Below are positions 1 through 12,869 of a DNA stretch of 64,000 nucleotides, one piece after another. The DNA comes from Megaustenia siamemsis. Lineage: Eukaryota; Mollusca; Gastropoda; Stylommatophora; Ariophantidae. The stretch spans positions 59,730,482-59,794,481 of the forward strand of contig JAVIAB010000046.1 of NCBI GenBank assembly GCA_032433765.1, read 5' to 3'. Made by a program: the position numbers and the translations under genes. The number at the start of each line of letters is the position of its first letter. Position 1 is the stretch's first letter. Under the pieces are notes generated by a model. It did no database searches, was not told the DNA's origin, and saw nothing but the letters and a program-made list of their open reading frames with translations.

Positions 1-789
1 TTTGAGTGTTGCCAGCATTAGTTTAGCAACACCTGACAACAGATATGATTTGAGTGTTGCCAACATTAGTTTAGCAACACCTGACAACAGATATTGTTTG
101 AGTGTTGCCAGCATTAGTTTAGCAACACCTGACAGCAGATATGGTTTGAGTGTTGCCAGCATTAGTTTAGCAACACCTGACAACAGATATTGTTTGAATG
201 TTACCAGCGTTAGTTTAGCAACACCTGACAACAGATATTGTTTGAGTGTTGCTAGCATTAGTTTAGCAACACATGACAGCAGATATTGTTTGAGTGTTGT
301 TAGCATTAGTTTAGCAACGCCTGACAACAGATATGGTTTGATTGTTGCCAACATTAGTTTAACAACACCTGACAACAGATATTGTTTGAGTGTTGCCAGC
401 GTTAGTTTAGCAACACCTGACAACAGATATTGTTTGAGTGTTGCCAGCATTAGTTTAGCAACACCTGACAGCAGATATGGTTTGAGTGTTGCCAGCATTA
501 GCTTAGCAATACCTGACAACAGATATGGTTTGAGTGTTGCCAACATTAGTTTAGCAACACCTGACAACAGATATTGTTTGAATGTTGCCAACATTAGTTT
601 AGCAACATCTGACAACAGATATGGTTTGAGTGTTGCCAGCGTTAGTTTAGCAACACCTGACAGCAGATATGGTTTGAGTGTTGCCAGCGTTAGTTTAGCA
701 ACACCTGACAACAGATATGGTTTGAGTGTTGCCAGCGTTAGTTTAGCAACACCTGACAACAGATATTGTTTGAGTGTTGCCAGCATCAA
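1..789. repeat. 48-bp minisatellite (about 16.4 copies), intronic
   Basis: Tandem 48-bp unit running in from the window edge. Each unit carries GTGTTGC and, 13 bases later, its exact reverse complement GCAACAC, so each strand could form a 7-bp hairpin. Because 48 is divisible by three and one frame lacks stops, a + strand frame stays open to 814 with a 16-residue period (SVASISLATPDNRYGL-like). It lies immediately before DGK exon A and has no DGK homology, so I treat it as intronic DNA. Copies differ at a handful of recurrent positions. Confidence 0.95.
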
Positions 790-899
790 GGGTGGGATTT
801 TTTTCAAGTTTTAAAGAGAGATGTTCATGCTATCTGAAGCGGATATAGGTCACAAATTTTCCTGTCTGAACTGGTTATTTGTGCTTTGTATTTTTTCAG

Positions 900-993
900 G
901 ATGAAGAACAAATTGTGGTACTTTGAGTTCAGTACATCAGAACAGTTCTTCTCATCAACGTGCAAGAACTTGCATGAAGACATCGATATTATG
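900..993 (+). CDS. Diacylglycerol kinase, accessory-domain exon (exon A of window)
   Basis: Internal coding exon of a type I diacylglycerol kinase, the enzyme that phosphorylates diacylglycerol to phosphatidic acid at membranes and so ends DAG signalling. One split-codon base is followed by 31 codons reading [10 protein letters not shown], then a Ser/Thr-rich stretch, then [11 protein letters not shown]. From memory of the family, vertebrate DGK alpha/beta/gamma have [18 protein letters not shown] sequence at the start of the accessory half of the kinase. The acceptor is a T-rich tract ending in CAG at 897-899 and the donor is ATG|GTAAAA at 993/994. It enters with the third base of a codon and leaves in phase 0, which fits the next exon. 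The upstream exons, including the ATP-binding catalytic half, lie outside the window. An antisense ORF at 825-1013 is a shadow. Identification is strong; assignment to one vertebrate isotype is not possible. Confidence 0.9.
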
Positions 994-3900
994 GTAAAAC
1001 TACTAGCAGGCATTTACACATTTGGTAAATGAGGACATTCAGTAGTGGTGATAGGAGATGACTTCTATGTCAGTGTTAGGGCATTTAATGATAGAGGATG
1101 ACATGTCAGTGTGTGAGGAGATTTAATGATAGAGGATGACATGTCAGTGTGTGAGGAGATTTAATGATAGAGGATGACATGTCAGTGTGTGAGGAGATTT
1201 AATGATAGAGGATGACATGTCAGTGTGTGAGGAGATTTAGTGATAGAGGATGACATGTCAGTGTGTGAGGAGATTTAATGATAGAGGATGACATGTCAGT
1301 GTGTGAGGAGATTTAGTGATAGACGATGACATGTCAGTGTGTGAGGAGATTTAATGATAGAGGATGACATGTCAGTGTGTGAGGAGATTTAATGATAGAG
1401 GATGACATGTCAGTGTGTGAGGAGATTTAGTGATAGAGGATGACATGTCAGTGTGTGAGGAGATTTAATGATAGAGGATGACATGTCAGTGTGTGAGGAG
1501 ATTTAGTGATAGACGATGACATGTCAGTGTGTGAGGAGATTTAATGATAGAGGATGACATGTCAGCGTGTGAGGAGATTTAATGATAGAGGATGACATGT
1601 CAGTGTGTGAGGAGATTAATGATAGAGGATGACATGTCAGTGTGTGAGAAGATTTAATGATAGAGGATGACATGTCAGTGTGTGAGGAGATTTAATGATA
1701 GAGGATGACATGTCAGTGTGTGAGGAGATTTAATGATAGAGGATGACATGTCAGTGTGTGAGGAGATTTAATGATAGACGATGACATGTCAGTGTGTGAG
1801 GAGATTTAATGATAGAGGATGACATGTCAGTGTGTGAGGAGATTTAATGATAGACGATGACATGTCAGTGTGTGAGGAGATTTAATGATAGAGGATGACA
1901 TGTCAGTGTGTGAGGAGATTTAATGATAGAGGATGACATGTCAGTGTGTGAGGAGATTTAATGATAGAGGATGACATGTCAGTGTGTGAGGAGATTTAGT
2001 GATAGAGGATGACATGTCAGTGTGTGAGGAGATTTAATGATAGAGGATGACATGTCAGTGTGTGAGGAGATTTAGTGATAGACGATGACATGTCAGTGTG
2101 TGAGGAGATTTAATGATAGAGGATGACGTGTCAGCGTGTGAGGAGATTTAGTGATAGAGGATGACATGTCAGTGTGTGAGGAGATTTAATGATAGAGGAT
2201 GACATGTCAGTGTGTGAGGAGATTTAATGATAGAGGATGACATGTCAGTGTGTGAGGAGATTTAATGATAGAGGATGACATGTCAGTGTGTGAGGAGATT
2301 TAATGATAGAGGATGACATGTCAGTGTATGAGGAGATTTAATGATAGAGGATGACATGTCAGTGTGTGAGAAGATTTAATGATAGAGGATGACATGTCAG
2401 TGTGTGAGGAGATTTAATGATAGAGGATGACATGTCAGTGTGTGAGGAGATTTAATGATAGAGGATGACATGTCAGTGTGTGAGGAGATTTAATGATAGA
2501 GGATGACATGTCAGTGTGTGAGTAGATTTAGTGATAGAGGATAACATGTCAGTGTGTGAGAAGATTTAGTGATAGAGGATGACATGTCAGTGTGTGAGAA
2601 GATTTAATGATAGAGGATGACATGTCAGTGTGTGAGTAGATTTAGTGATAGAGGATGGCATGTCAATGTGAGTTGATTTAGTGATAGAGGATGACGTGTC
2701 AGTGTGTGAGTAGATTTAGTGATAGAGGATGACATGTCAGTGTGTGAGTTGATTTAATGATAGAGGATGACATGTCAGTGTGTGAGGAGATTTAATGATA
2801 GAGGATGACATGTCAGTGTGTGAGGAGATTTAATGATAGAGGATGACATGTCAGTGTGTGAGGAGATTTAATGATAGAGGATGACATGTCAGTGTGTGAG
2901 TTGATTTAGTGATAGAGGATGACATGTCAGTGTGAGTAGATTTAGTGATAGAGGATGACATGTCAGTGTGTGAGTAGATTTAGTGATAGAGGATGACATG
3001 TCAGTGTGTTAGTAGATTTAGTGATAGAGGATGACATGTCAGTGTGTGAGTAGATTTAGTGATAGAGGATGACATGTCAATGTGAGAAGATTTAGTGATA
3101 GAGGATGACATGTCAGTGTGTGAGTAGATTTAGTGATAGAGGATGACATGTCAGTGTGTGAGAAGATTTAGTGATAGAGGATAGCATGTCAGTGTGTGAG
3201 AAGATTTAGTGATAGAGGATGACATGTCAGTGTGTGAGGAGATTTAGTGATAGAGGATGACATTTCAGTGTGTGAGAAGATTTAGTGATAGAGGATGACA
3301 TGTCAATGTGTGAGTAGATTTAGTGATAGAGGATGACATGTCAGTGTGTGAGAAGATTTAGTGATAGAGGATGACATGTCAATGTGTGAGTAGATTTAGT
3401 GATAGAGGATGACATGTCAGTGTGTGAGTAGATTTAGTGATAGAGGATGACATGTCAGTGTGTGAGTAGATTTAGTGATAGAGGATGACATGTCAGTGTG
3501 TTAGGAGATTTAGTGATAGAGGATGACATGTCAGTGTGTGGGAAGATTTAGTGATAGAGGATGACATGTCAGTGTGAGTTGATTTAGTGATAGAGGATGA
3601 CATGTCAGTGTGAGTTGATTTAGTGATAGAGGATGACATGTCAGTGTATGAGGAGATTTAGTGATAGAGGATGACATGTCAGTGTGTGAGTAGATTTAGT
3701 GATAGAGGATGACATGTCAGTGTATGAGGAGATTTAGTGATAGAGGATGACATGTCAGTGTGAGTAGATTTAGTGATTGAGGATGACATGTCAGTGTATG
3801 AGTAGATTTAGTGATAGAGGATGACATGTCAGTGTGAGTTGATTTAGTGATAGAGGATGACATGTCAGTGTGAGTAGATTTAGTGATAGAGGATGACATG

Positions 3901-4023
3901 TCAGTGTGTGAGTAGATTTAGTGATAGAGGATGACATGTCAGTGTGAGTAGATTTAGTGATAGAGGATGACATGTCAGTGTGAGTAGATTTAGTGATAGA
4001 GGATGACATGTCAGTGTGTGAGT

Positions 4024-7000
4024 AGATTTAGTGATAGAGGATGACATGTCAGTGTGTGAGTAGATTTAGTGATAGAGGATGACATGTCAGTGTGTTAGGA
4101 GATTTAGTGATAGAGGATGACATGTCAGTGTGTGAGAAGATTTAGTGATAGAGGATGACATGTCAGTGTGAGTAGATTTAGTGATAGAGGATGACATGTC
4201 AGTGTGAGTTGATTTAGTGATAGAGGATGACATGTCAGTGTGAGTTGATTTAGTGATAGAGGATGACACGTCAGTGTGAGTAGATTTAGTGATAGAGGAT
4301 GACCTTTCAATGTGTGAGTAGATTTAGTGATAGAGGATGACATGTCAGTGTGAGTTGATTTAGTGATAGAGGATGACACGTCAGTGTGAGTAGATTTAGT
4401 GATAGAGGATGACATGTCAATATGTGAGTAGATTTAGTGATAGAGGATGACATGTCAGTGTGAGTAGATTTAGTGATAGAGGATGACATGTCAGTGTGAG
4501 TAGATTTAGTGATAGAGGATGACATGTCAGTGTGAGTAGATTTAGTGATAGAGGATGACATGTCAGTGTGTGAGTAGATTTAGTGATAGAGGATGACATG
4601 TCAGTGTGTTAGGAGATTTAGTGATAGAGGATGACATGTCAGTGTGTGAGTAGATTTAGTGATAGAGGATGACATGTCAGTGTGTTAGGAGATTTAGTGA
4701 TAGAGGATGACATGTCAGTGTGTGAGTAGATTTAGTGATAGAGGATGACATGCCAGTGTGAGTAGATTTAGTGATAGAGGATGACATGTCAGTGTGAGTT
4801 GATTTAGTGATAGAGGATGGCATGTCAATGTGAGGAGATTTAGTGATAGAGGATGACATGTCAGTGTGAGTAGATTTAGTGATAGAGGATGACATGTCAG
4901 TGTGAGTTGATTTAGTGATAGAGGATGACATGTCAGTGTGAGTAGATTTAGTGATAGAGGATGACATGTCAGTGTGAGTAGATTTAGTGATAGAGGATGA
5001 CATGTCAGTGTGAGTAGATTTAATGATAGAGGATGACATGTCAGTGTGAGTTGATTTAGTGATAGAGGATGACATGTCAGTGTGTGAGTAGATTTAGTGA
5101 TAGAGGATGACATGTCAGTGTGTGAGTAGATTTAGTGATAGAGGATGACATGTCAGTGTGTTAGGAGATTTAGTGATAGAGGATGACATGTCAGTGTGTG
5201 GGAAGATTTAGTGATAGAGGATGACATGTCAGTGTGAGTTGATTTAGTGATAGAGGATGACATGTCAGTGTGAGTTGATTTAGTGATAGAGGATGACATG
5301 TCAGGGTATGAGGAGATTTAGTGATAGAGGATGACATGTCAGTGTGTGAGGAGATTTAGTGATAGAGGATGACATGTCAGTGTATGAGGAGATTAAGTGA
5401 TAGAGGATGACATGTCAGTGTGAGTAGATTTAGTGATAGAGGATGACATGTCAGTGTATGAGGAGATTTAGTGATAGAGGATGACATGTCAGTGTGAGTT
5501 GATTTAGTGATAGAGGATGACATGTCAGTGTGTGAGTAGCTTTAGTGATAGAGGATGACATGTCAGTGTGAGTTGATTTAGTGATAGAGGATGACATGTC
5601 AGTGTGAGTAGATTTAGTGATAGAGGATGACGTGTCAGTGTATGAGTAGATTTAGTGATAGAGGATGACATGTCAATGTGAGTAGATTTAGTGATAGAGG
5701 ATGACATGTCAGTGTGTTAGGAGATTTAGTGATAGAGGATGACATGTCAATGTGAGTAGATTTAGTGATAGAGGATGACATGTCAGTGTGTTAGGAGATT
5801 TAGTGATAGAGGATGACATGTCAGTGTGTGAGTAGATTTAGTGATAGAGGATGACATGTCAGTGTGTTAGGAGATTTAGTGATAGAGGATGACATGTCAG
5901 TGTGTGAGAAGATTTAGTGATAGAGGATGACATGTCAGTGTGAGTAGATTTAGTGATAGAGGATGACATGTCAGTGTGAGTTGATTTAGTGATAGAGGAT
6001 GACATGTCAGTGTGAGTTGATTTAGTGATAGAGGATGACACGTCAGTGTGAGTAGATTTAGTGATAGAGGATGACCTTTCAATGTGTGAGTAGATTTAGT
6101 GATAGAGGATGACATGTCAGTGTGAGTTGATTTAGTGATAGAGGATGACACGTCAGTGTGAGTAGATTTAGTGATAGAGGATGACATGTCAATATGTGAG
6201 TAGATTTAGTGATAGAGGATGACATGTCAGTGTGAGTAGATTTAGTGATAGAGGATGACATGTCAGTGTGAGTAGATTTAGTGATAGAGGATGACATGTC
6301 AGTGTGAGTAGATTTAGTGATAGAGGATGACATGTCAGTGTGTGAGTAGATTTAGTGATAGAGGATGACATGTCAGTGTGTTAGGAGATTTAGTGATAGA
6401 GGATGACATGTCAGTGTGTGAGTAGATTTAGTGATAGAGGATGACATGTCAGTGTGTTAGGAGATTTAGTGATAGAGGATGACATGTCAGTGTGTGAGTA
6501 GATTTAGTGATAGAGGATGACATGCCAGTGTGAGTAGATTTAGTGATAGAGGATGACATGTCAGTGTGAGTTGATTTAGTGATAGAGGATGGCATGTCAA
6601 TGTGAGGAGATTTAGTGATAGAGGATGACATGTCAGTGTGAGTAGATTTAGTGATAGAGGATGACATGTCAGTGTGAGTTGATTTAGTGATAGAGGATGA
6701 CATGTCAGTGTGAGTAGATTTAGTGATAGAGGATGACATGTCAGTGTGAGTAGATTTAGTGATAGAGGATGACATGTCAGTGTGAGTAGATTTAATGATA
6801 GAGGATGACATGTCAGTGTGAGTTGATTTAGTGATAGAGGATGACATGTCAGTGTGTGAGTAGATTTAGTGATAGAGGATGACATGTCAGTGTGTGAGTA
6901 GATTTAGTGATAGAGGATGACATGTCAGTGTGTTAGGAGATTTAGTGATAGAGGATGACATGTCAGTGTGTGGGAAGATTTAGTGATAGAGGATGACATG

Positions 7001-7600
7001 TCAGTGTGAGTTGATTTAGTGATAGAGGATGACATGTCAGTGTGAGTTGATTTAGTGATAGAGGATGACATGTCAGGGTATGAGGAGATTTAGTGATAGA
7101 GGATGACATGTCAGTGTGTGAGGAGATTTAGTGATAGAGGATGACATGTCAGTGTATGAGGAGATTAAGTGATAGAGGATGACATGTCAGTGTGAGTAGA
7201 TTTAGTGATAGAGGATGACATGTCAGTGTATGAGGAGATTTAGTGATAGAGGATGACATGTCAGTGTGAGTTGATTTAGTGATAGAGGATGACATGTCAG
7301 TGTGTGAGTAGCTTTAGTGATAGAGGATGACATGTCAGTGTGAGTTGATTTAGTGATAGAGGATGACATGTCAGTGTGAGTAGATTTAGTGATAGAGGAT
7401 GACGTGTCAGTGTATGAGTAGATTTAGTGATAGAGGATGACATGTCAATGTGAGTAGATTTAGTGATAGAGGATGACATGTCAGTGTGTTAGGAGATTTA
7501 GTGATAGAGGATGACATGTCAATGTGAGTAGATTTAGTGATAGAGGATGACATGTCAGTGTGTTAGGAGATTTAGTGATAGAGGATGACATGTCAGTGTG
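4024..7600. repeat. 1,772-bp higher-order duplication inside the 36/38-bp array
   Basis: The order of 36- and 38-bp variants from about 4024 to 5795 recurs 1,772 bp later, to about 7600. Seven marker segments (starting at 4087, 4125, 4307, 4417, 4677, 4715 and 5525) each recur exactly 1,772 bp downstream with the same translated content. Rare private variants are copied too, such as GACCTTTCAATG at about 4302 and 6074, and CAGGGTATG at about 5303 and 7075. About 48 units were duplicated as one block. Confidence 0.9.
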
Positions 7601-7689
7601 TTAGGAGATTTAGTGATACAGGATGACATGTCAGTGTGTTAGGAGATTTAGTGATACAGGATGACATGTCAGTGTGAGTAGATTTAGTG

Positions 7690-8290
7690 ATAGAGGATGA
7701 TATGTTAGTGTGTTGACATTTTGTGATAGAGGATTTTATGTTAGTGTGTGGACATTTAGTGATAGAGGACGATATGTTAGTGTGTGGACATTTAGTGATA
7801 GAGGACGATATGTTAGTGTGTGGACATTTAGTGATAGAGGACGATATGTTAGTGTGTGGACATTTAGTGATAGAGGACGATATGTTAGTGTGTGGACATT
7901 TAGTGATAGAGGACGATATGTTAGGGTGTGGACATTTAGTGATAGAGGATGATATGTTAGGGTGTGGACATTTAGTGATAGAGGATGATATGTCAGTGTG
8001 TGGACATTTAGTGATAGAGGATGATATGTCAGTGTGTGGACATTTAGTGATAGAGGATGGTATGTCAGTGTGTGGACATTAGTGATAGAGGATGATATGT
8101 TAGGGTGTGGACATTTAGTGATAGAGGATGACATATCATTGTGTTGACATTTAATCATAGTGGATGACATGTCAGTGTGTTAGGACATTTAGTGATAGAG
8201 GATGACATGTCAGTGTGTTGATATTTAATCATTGTGGATGACATGTTAGTGTGTTGACATTTAATCATTGTGGATGACATGTCAGTGTGT
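7690..8290. repeat. Diverged 36-bp sub-block (TGTGGACATTTAG form)
   Basis: Within the large array, about 16 units have GTGTGGACATTTAGTG in place of GTGTGAGTAGATTTAGTG, and GACGATATGTTAG in place of GATGACATGTCAG. This removes the 10-bp palindrome from many units. A few edge units have TTAATCATTGTGG. The block reads as an older or separately homogenised patch, with normal units resuming at about 8.29 kb. Confidence 0.85.
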
Positions 8291-11200
8291 GAGGAGATTT
8301 AGTGATAGAGGATGACATGTCAGTGTGAGTAGATTTAGTGATAGAGGATGACATGTCAGTGTGTGAGTAGATTTAGTGATAGAGGATGACATGTCAGTGT
8401 GTGAGTAGATTTAGTGATAGAGGATGACATGTCAGTGTGTTAGGAGATTTAGTGATAGAGGATGACATGTCAGTGTGTGAGAAGATTTAGTGATAGAGGA
8501 TGACATGTCAGTGTGAGTAGATTTAGTGATAGAGGATGACATGTCAGTGTGAGTTGATTTAGTGATAGAGGATGACATGTCAGTGTGAGTTGATTTAGTG
8601 ATAGAGGATGACACGTCAGTGTGAGTAGATTTAGTGATAGAGGATGACCTTTCAATGTGTGAGTAGATTTAGTGATAGAGGATGATATGTTAGTGTGTTG
8701 ACATTTTGTGATAGAGGATTTTATGTTAGTGTGTGAGAAGATTTAGTGATAGAGGATGACATGTCAGTGTGTGAGAAGATTTAATGATAGAGGATGACAT
8801 GTCAGTGTGTGAGTAGATTTAGTGATAGAGGATGGCATGTCAATGTGAGTTGATTTAGTGATAGAGGATGACATGTCAGTGTGTGAGTAGATTTAGTGAT
8901 AGAGGATGACATGTCAGTGTGTGAGTTGATTTAGTGATAGAGGATGACATGTCAATGTGTGAGAAGATTTAGTGATAGAGGATGACATGTCAATGTGAGT
9001 TGATTTAGTGATAGAGGATGACATGTCAGTGTGAGTAGATTTAGTGATAGAGGATGACATGTCAGTGTGTGAGTAGATTTAGTGATAGAGGATGACATGT
9101 CAGTGTGTTAGTAGATTTAGTGATAGAGGATGACATGTCAGTGTGTGAGTAGATTTAGTGATAGAGGATGACATGTCAGTGTGTGAGTAGATTTAGTGAT
9201 AGAGGATGACATGTCAGTGTGTGAGAAGATTTAGTGATAGAGGATAGCATGTCAGTTTGTGAGAAGATTTAGTGATAGAGGATGACATGTCAGTGTGTGA
9301 GGAGATTTAGTGATAGAGGATGACATGTCAGCGTGTGAGAAGATTTAGTGATAGAGGATGACATGTCAGTGTGTGAGAAGATTTAGTGATAGAGGATGAC
9401 ATGTCAATGTGTGAGTAGATTTAGTGATAGAGGATGACATGTCAGTGTGTGAGTAGATTTAGTGATAGAGGATGACATGTCAGTGTGTGAGTAGATTTAG
9501 TGATAGAGGATGACATGTCAGTGTGTTAGGAGATTTAGTGATAGAGGATGACATGTCAGTGTGTGGGAAGATTTAGTGATAGAGGATGACATGTCAGTGT
9601 GAGTTGATTTAGTGATAGAGGATGACATGTCAGTGTGAGTTGATTTAGTGATAGAGGATGACACGTCAGTGTGAGTAGATTTAGTGATAGAGGATGACAT
9701 GTCAATGTGAGTTGATTTAGTGATAGAGGATGACATGTCAATGTGAGTAGATTTAGTGATAGAGGATGACATGTCAGTGTATGAGGAGATTTAGTGATAG
9801 AGGATGACATGTCAGTGTGTGAGGAGATTTAGTGATAGAGGATGACATGTCAGTGTATGAGGAGATTTAGTGATAGAGGATGACATGTCAGTGTGAGTAG
9901 ATTTAGTGATAGAGGATGACATGTTAGTGTATGAGTAGATTTAGTGATAGAGGATGACATGTCAGTGTGTGAGTAGATTTAGTGATAGAGGATGACATGT
10001 CAGTGTGAGTAGATTTAGTGATAGAGGATGACATGTCAGTGTGTGAGTAGATTTAGTGATAGAGGATGACATGTCAGTGTGTGAGTAGATTTAGTGATGG
10101 AGGATGACATGTCAGTGTGTTAGGAGATTTTGTGATAGAGGATGACATGTCAGTGTGAGTAGATTTAGTGATAGAGGATGACATGTCAGTGTTAGTAGAT
10201 TTAGTGATAGAGTATGACATGTCAGTGTGTGAGTAGATTTAGTGATAGAGGATGACATGTCAGTGTGAGTAGATTTAGTGATAGAGGATGACATGTCAGT
10301 GTGAGTAGATTTAGTGATAGAGGATGACATGTCAGTGTGTGAGTAGATTTAGTGATAGAGGATGACATGTCAGTGTGTTAGGAGATTTAGTGATAGAGGA
10401 TGACATGTCAGTGTGTGAGTAGATTTAGTGATAGAGGATGACATGTCAGTGTGTTAGGAGATTTAGTGATAGAGGATGACATGTCAATGTGAGTTGATTT
10501 AGTGATAGAGGATGACATGTCAGTGTGAGTAGATTTAGTGATAGAGGATGACATGTCAGTGTGAGTAGATTTAGTGATAGAGGATGACATGTCAGTGTGT
10601 GAGTAGATTTAATGATAGAGGATGACATGTCAGTGTGTTAGGAGATTTAGTGATAGAGGATGGCATGTCAATGTGAGCAGATTTAGTGATAGAGAATGAC
10701 ATGTCAGTGTGAGTAGATTTAGTGATAGAGGATGACATGTCAGTGTGAGTAGATTTAATGATAGAGGATGACATGTCAGTGTGAGTTGATTTAGTGATAG
10801 AGGATGACATGTCAGTGTGAGTTGATTTAGTGATAGAGGATGACATGTCAGTGTGAGTTGATTTAGTGATAGAGGATGACATGCCAGTGTGAGTTGATTT
10901 AGTGATAGAGGATGACATGTCAGTGTGAGTAGATTTAGTGATAGAGGATGACATGTTAGTGTGAGTAGATTTAGTGATAGAGGATGACATGTCAGTGTGA
11001 GTTGATTTAGTGATAGAGAATGACATGTCAGTGTGAGTAGATTTAGTGATAGAGGATAACATGTCAGTGTGAGTTGATTTAGTGATAGAGGATGACATGT
11101 CAGTGTGAGTTGATTTAGTGATAGAGGATGACATGTCAGTGTGAGTTGATTTAGTGATAGAGAATGACATGTCAGTGTGAGTAGATTTAGTGATAGAGGA

Positions 11201-12020
11201 TGACATGCCAGTGTGAGTAGATTTAATGATAGAGGATGACATGTCAGTGTGAGTTGATTTAGTGATAGAGGATGACATGTCAGTGTGTGAGTAGCTTTAG
11301 TGATAGAGGATGACATGTCAGTGTGAGTAGATTTAGTGATAGAGGATGACATGTCAGTGTGTGAGTAGCTTTAGTGATAGAGGATGACATGTCAGTGTGA
11401 GTTGATTTAGTGATAGAGGATGACATGTCAGTGTGAGTAGATTTAGTGATAGAGGATGACATGTCAGTGTATGAGGAGATTTAGTGATAGAGAATGACAT
11501 GTCAATGTGAGTAGATTTAGTGATAGAGGATGACATGTCAGTGTGAGTAGATTTAGTGATAGAGGATGACATGTCAATGTGAGTAGATTTAGTGATAGAG
11601 GATGACATGTCAGTGTGTTAGGAGATTTAGTGATAGAGGATGACATGTCAGTGTGTTAGGAGATTTAGTGATAGAGGATGACATGTCAATGTGAGTAGAT
11701 TTAGTGATAGAGGATGACATGTCAGTGTGAGTAGATTTAGTGATAGAGGATGACATGTCAGTGTGTTAGGAGATTTAGTGATAGAGGATGACATGTCAGT
11801 GTGTTAGGAGATTTAGTGATAGAGGATGACATGTCAGTGTGTTGACATTTAATCATTGTGGATGATATGTCAGTGTGTTAGGACATTAAGTGATAGAGGA
11901 TGACATGACAGTGTGAGGGCATTAAGTGATAGAGGATGACATGTCAGCGTGGGGACATTTAGTGATAGAGGATGACATGTCAGTGTGTTAGGACATTTAG
12001 TGATAGAGACGACAAGTCAG

Positions 12021-12490
12021 TGTCATTACATGCCAGCAAAACCTGACCTTCATGCAGCTCACAAGTGAAACAGGTGAACACTTATAACATTAGCTAAGAT
12101 GTATACTCAGTGGACAGATGAAAGTCAAATATAATCAAGTTCTGGGCTAACACATATGTTCACTATCCTCCAACACTGTCATCTAAGATGACTAGGCCAC
12201 CCGTGCCCATGGTTGAATTTACAAAATATCCTATATGTAGAGACAGTCATCAGTAAAGGAAAACCCCTTCTACACTACAAAGATATCTGTAAATGAAACA
12301 TGAGGGTTCTTGATATGATATAACTGGGAGAGTTTGCTAAAGACAGATCCAACTGAAGGCAATCTGTAGGTGAAATCAGCAAACTTAATTTGATGAAGTT
12401 GTGAACAAAAGAAAAGAAAGCCATCTCAAAAAGTTGTGTCCAATGACATTAAATGCATTGTCTTGAGAGCCTGATAACATGCAACTATTG
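12021..12490. other. Single-copy intronic sequence
   Basis: About 470 bp between two arrays in the A-B intron of the DGK gene. I see no ORF of note, no repeat periodicity and no recognisable RNA gene. Confidence 0.6.
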
Positions 12491-12828
12491 CTCTATAACA
12501 TTGTTTTGTTTACAGTTCAGTACATGTGTACAAGTGCTGTTTGAGTTAAACAATCTATAACATTGTTTTGTTTATAGTTCAGTACATGTGCTGTTTGAGT
12601 TAAAAAATCTATGACATTGTTTTGTTTATAGTTCAGTACATGTGATGTTTGAGTTAAACAATCTATAACATTGTTTTGTTTATAGTTCAGTACATGTGAT
12701 GTTTGAGTTAAACAATCTATAACATTGTTTTGTTTATAGTTCAGTACATGTGTTGTTTGAGTTAAACAATCTATAACATTGTTTTGTTTATCGTTCAGTA
12801 CATGTGTTGTTTGAGTTAAACAATCTGT
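12491..12828. repeat. 54-bp minisatellite (about 6 copies) next to exon B acceptor
   Basis: Units contain CTATAACATTGTTTTGTTTA, TAGTTCAGTACATGTG and TGTTTGAGTTAAACAAT. Each has AACAAT-CTATAAC-ATTGTT, a 6-bp inverted repeat. The array stops about 40 bp before the exon B acceptor. Each unit also holds TTTATAGTTCAG, resembling the real acceptor TTTGTTCAG at 12861-12869. Confidence 0.92.
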
Positions 12829-12869
12829 GAGATTGATCCCCTATACTTTGATTTATTGTCTTTGTTCAG

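Larger units (their letters stand above)
1031..12020. repeat. Giant 36/38-bp minisatellite (about 295 copies)
   Basis: About 11 kb of tandem units filling nearly all of the intron between DGK exons A and B. The 38-bp form has GTGTGAG at the junction and the 36-bp form has GTGAG. Left of about 2.5 kb the 38-bp form with GGAGATTTAATG dominates; further right 36-bp forms with TAGATTTAGTG mix in. Every unit contains TAGAGGATGACATGTCAG, whose core TGACATGTCA is a perfect 10-bp palindrome. The first unit, near 1031-1075, and the last few near 11.84-12.02 kb are diverged, as expected at array edges. Minus-strand frames repeat MSSSITKSTHTD but shift whenever a 38-bp unit occurs. Confidence 0.97.

Noticed and set aside
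825..1013. Minus-strand 62-codon ORF
   Set aside because: Antisense of DGK exon A.
7710..8170. ORFs in the GTGTGGACATTTAG block on both strands
   Set aside because: Repeat artefacts with no non-repeat sequence.
3717..11646. Minus-strand ORFs repeating MSSSITKSTHTD (60-240 codons)
   Set aside because: They arise because 36-bp units keep frame; each 38-bp unit shifts it. There are no start context, domains or unique flanks, and they lie in a DGK intron.
1031..12020. CRISPR-like regular spacing of near-identical units
   Set aside because: Units are directly adjacent with no unique spacers, and the DNA is eukaryotic.
1031..12020. Centromeric satellite
   Set aside because: The array lies between two exons of one gene, and many unrelated arrays follow; nothing points to a centromere.
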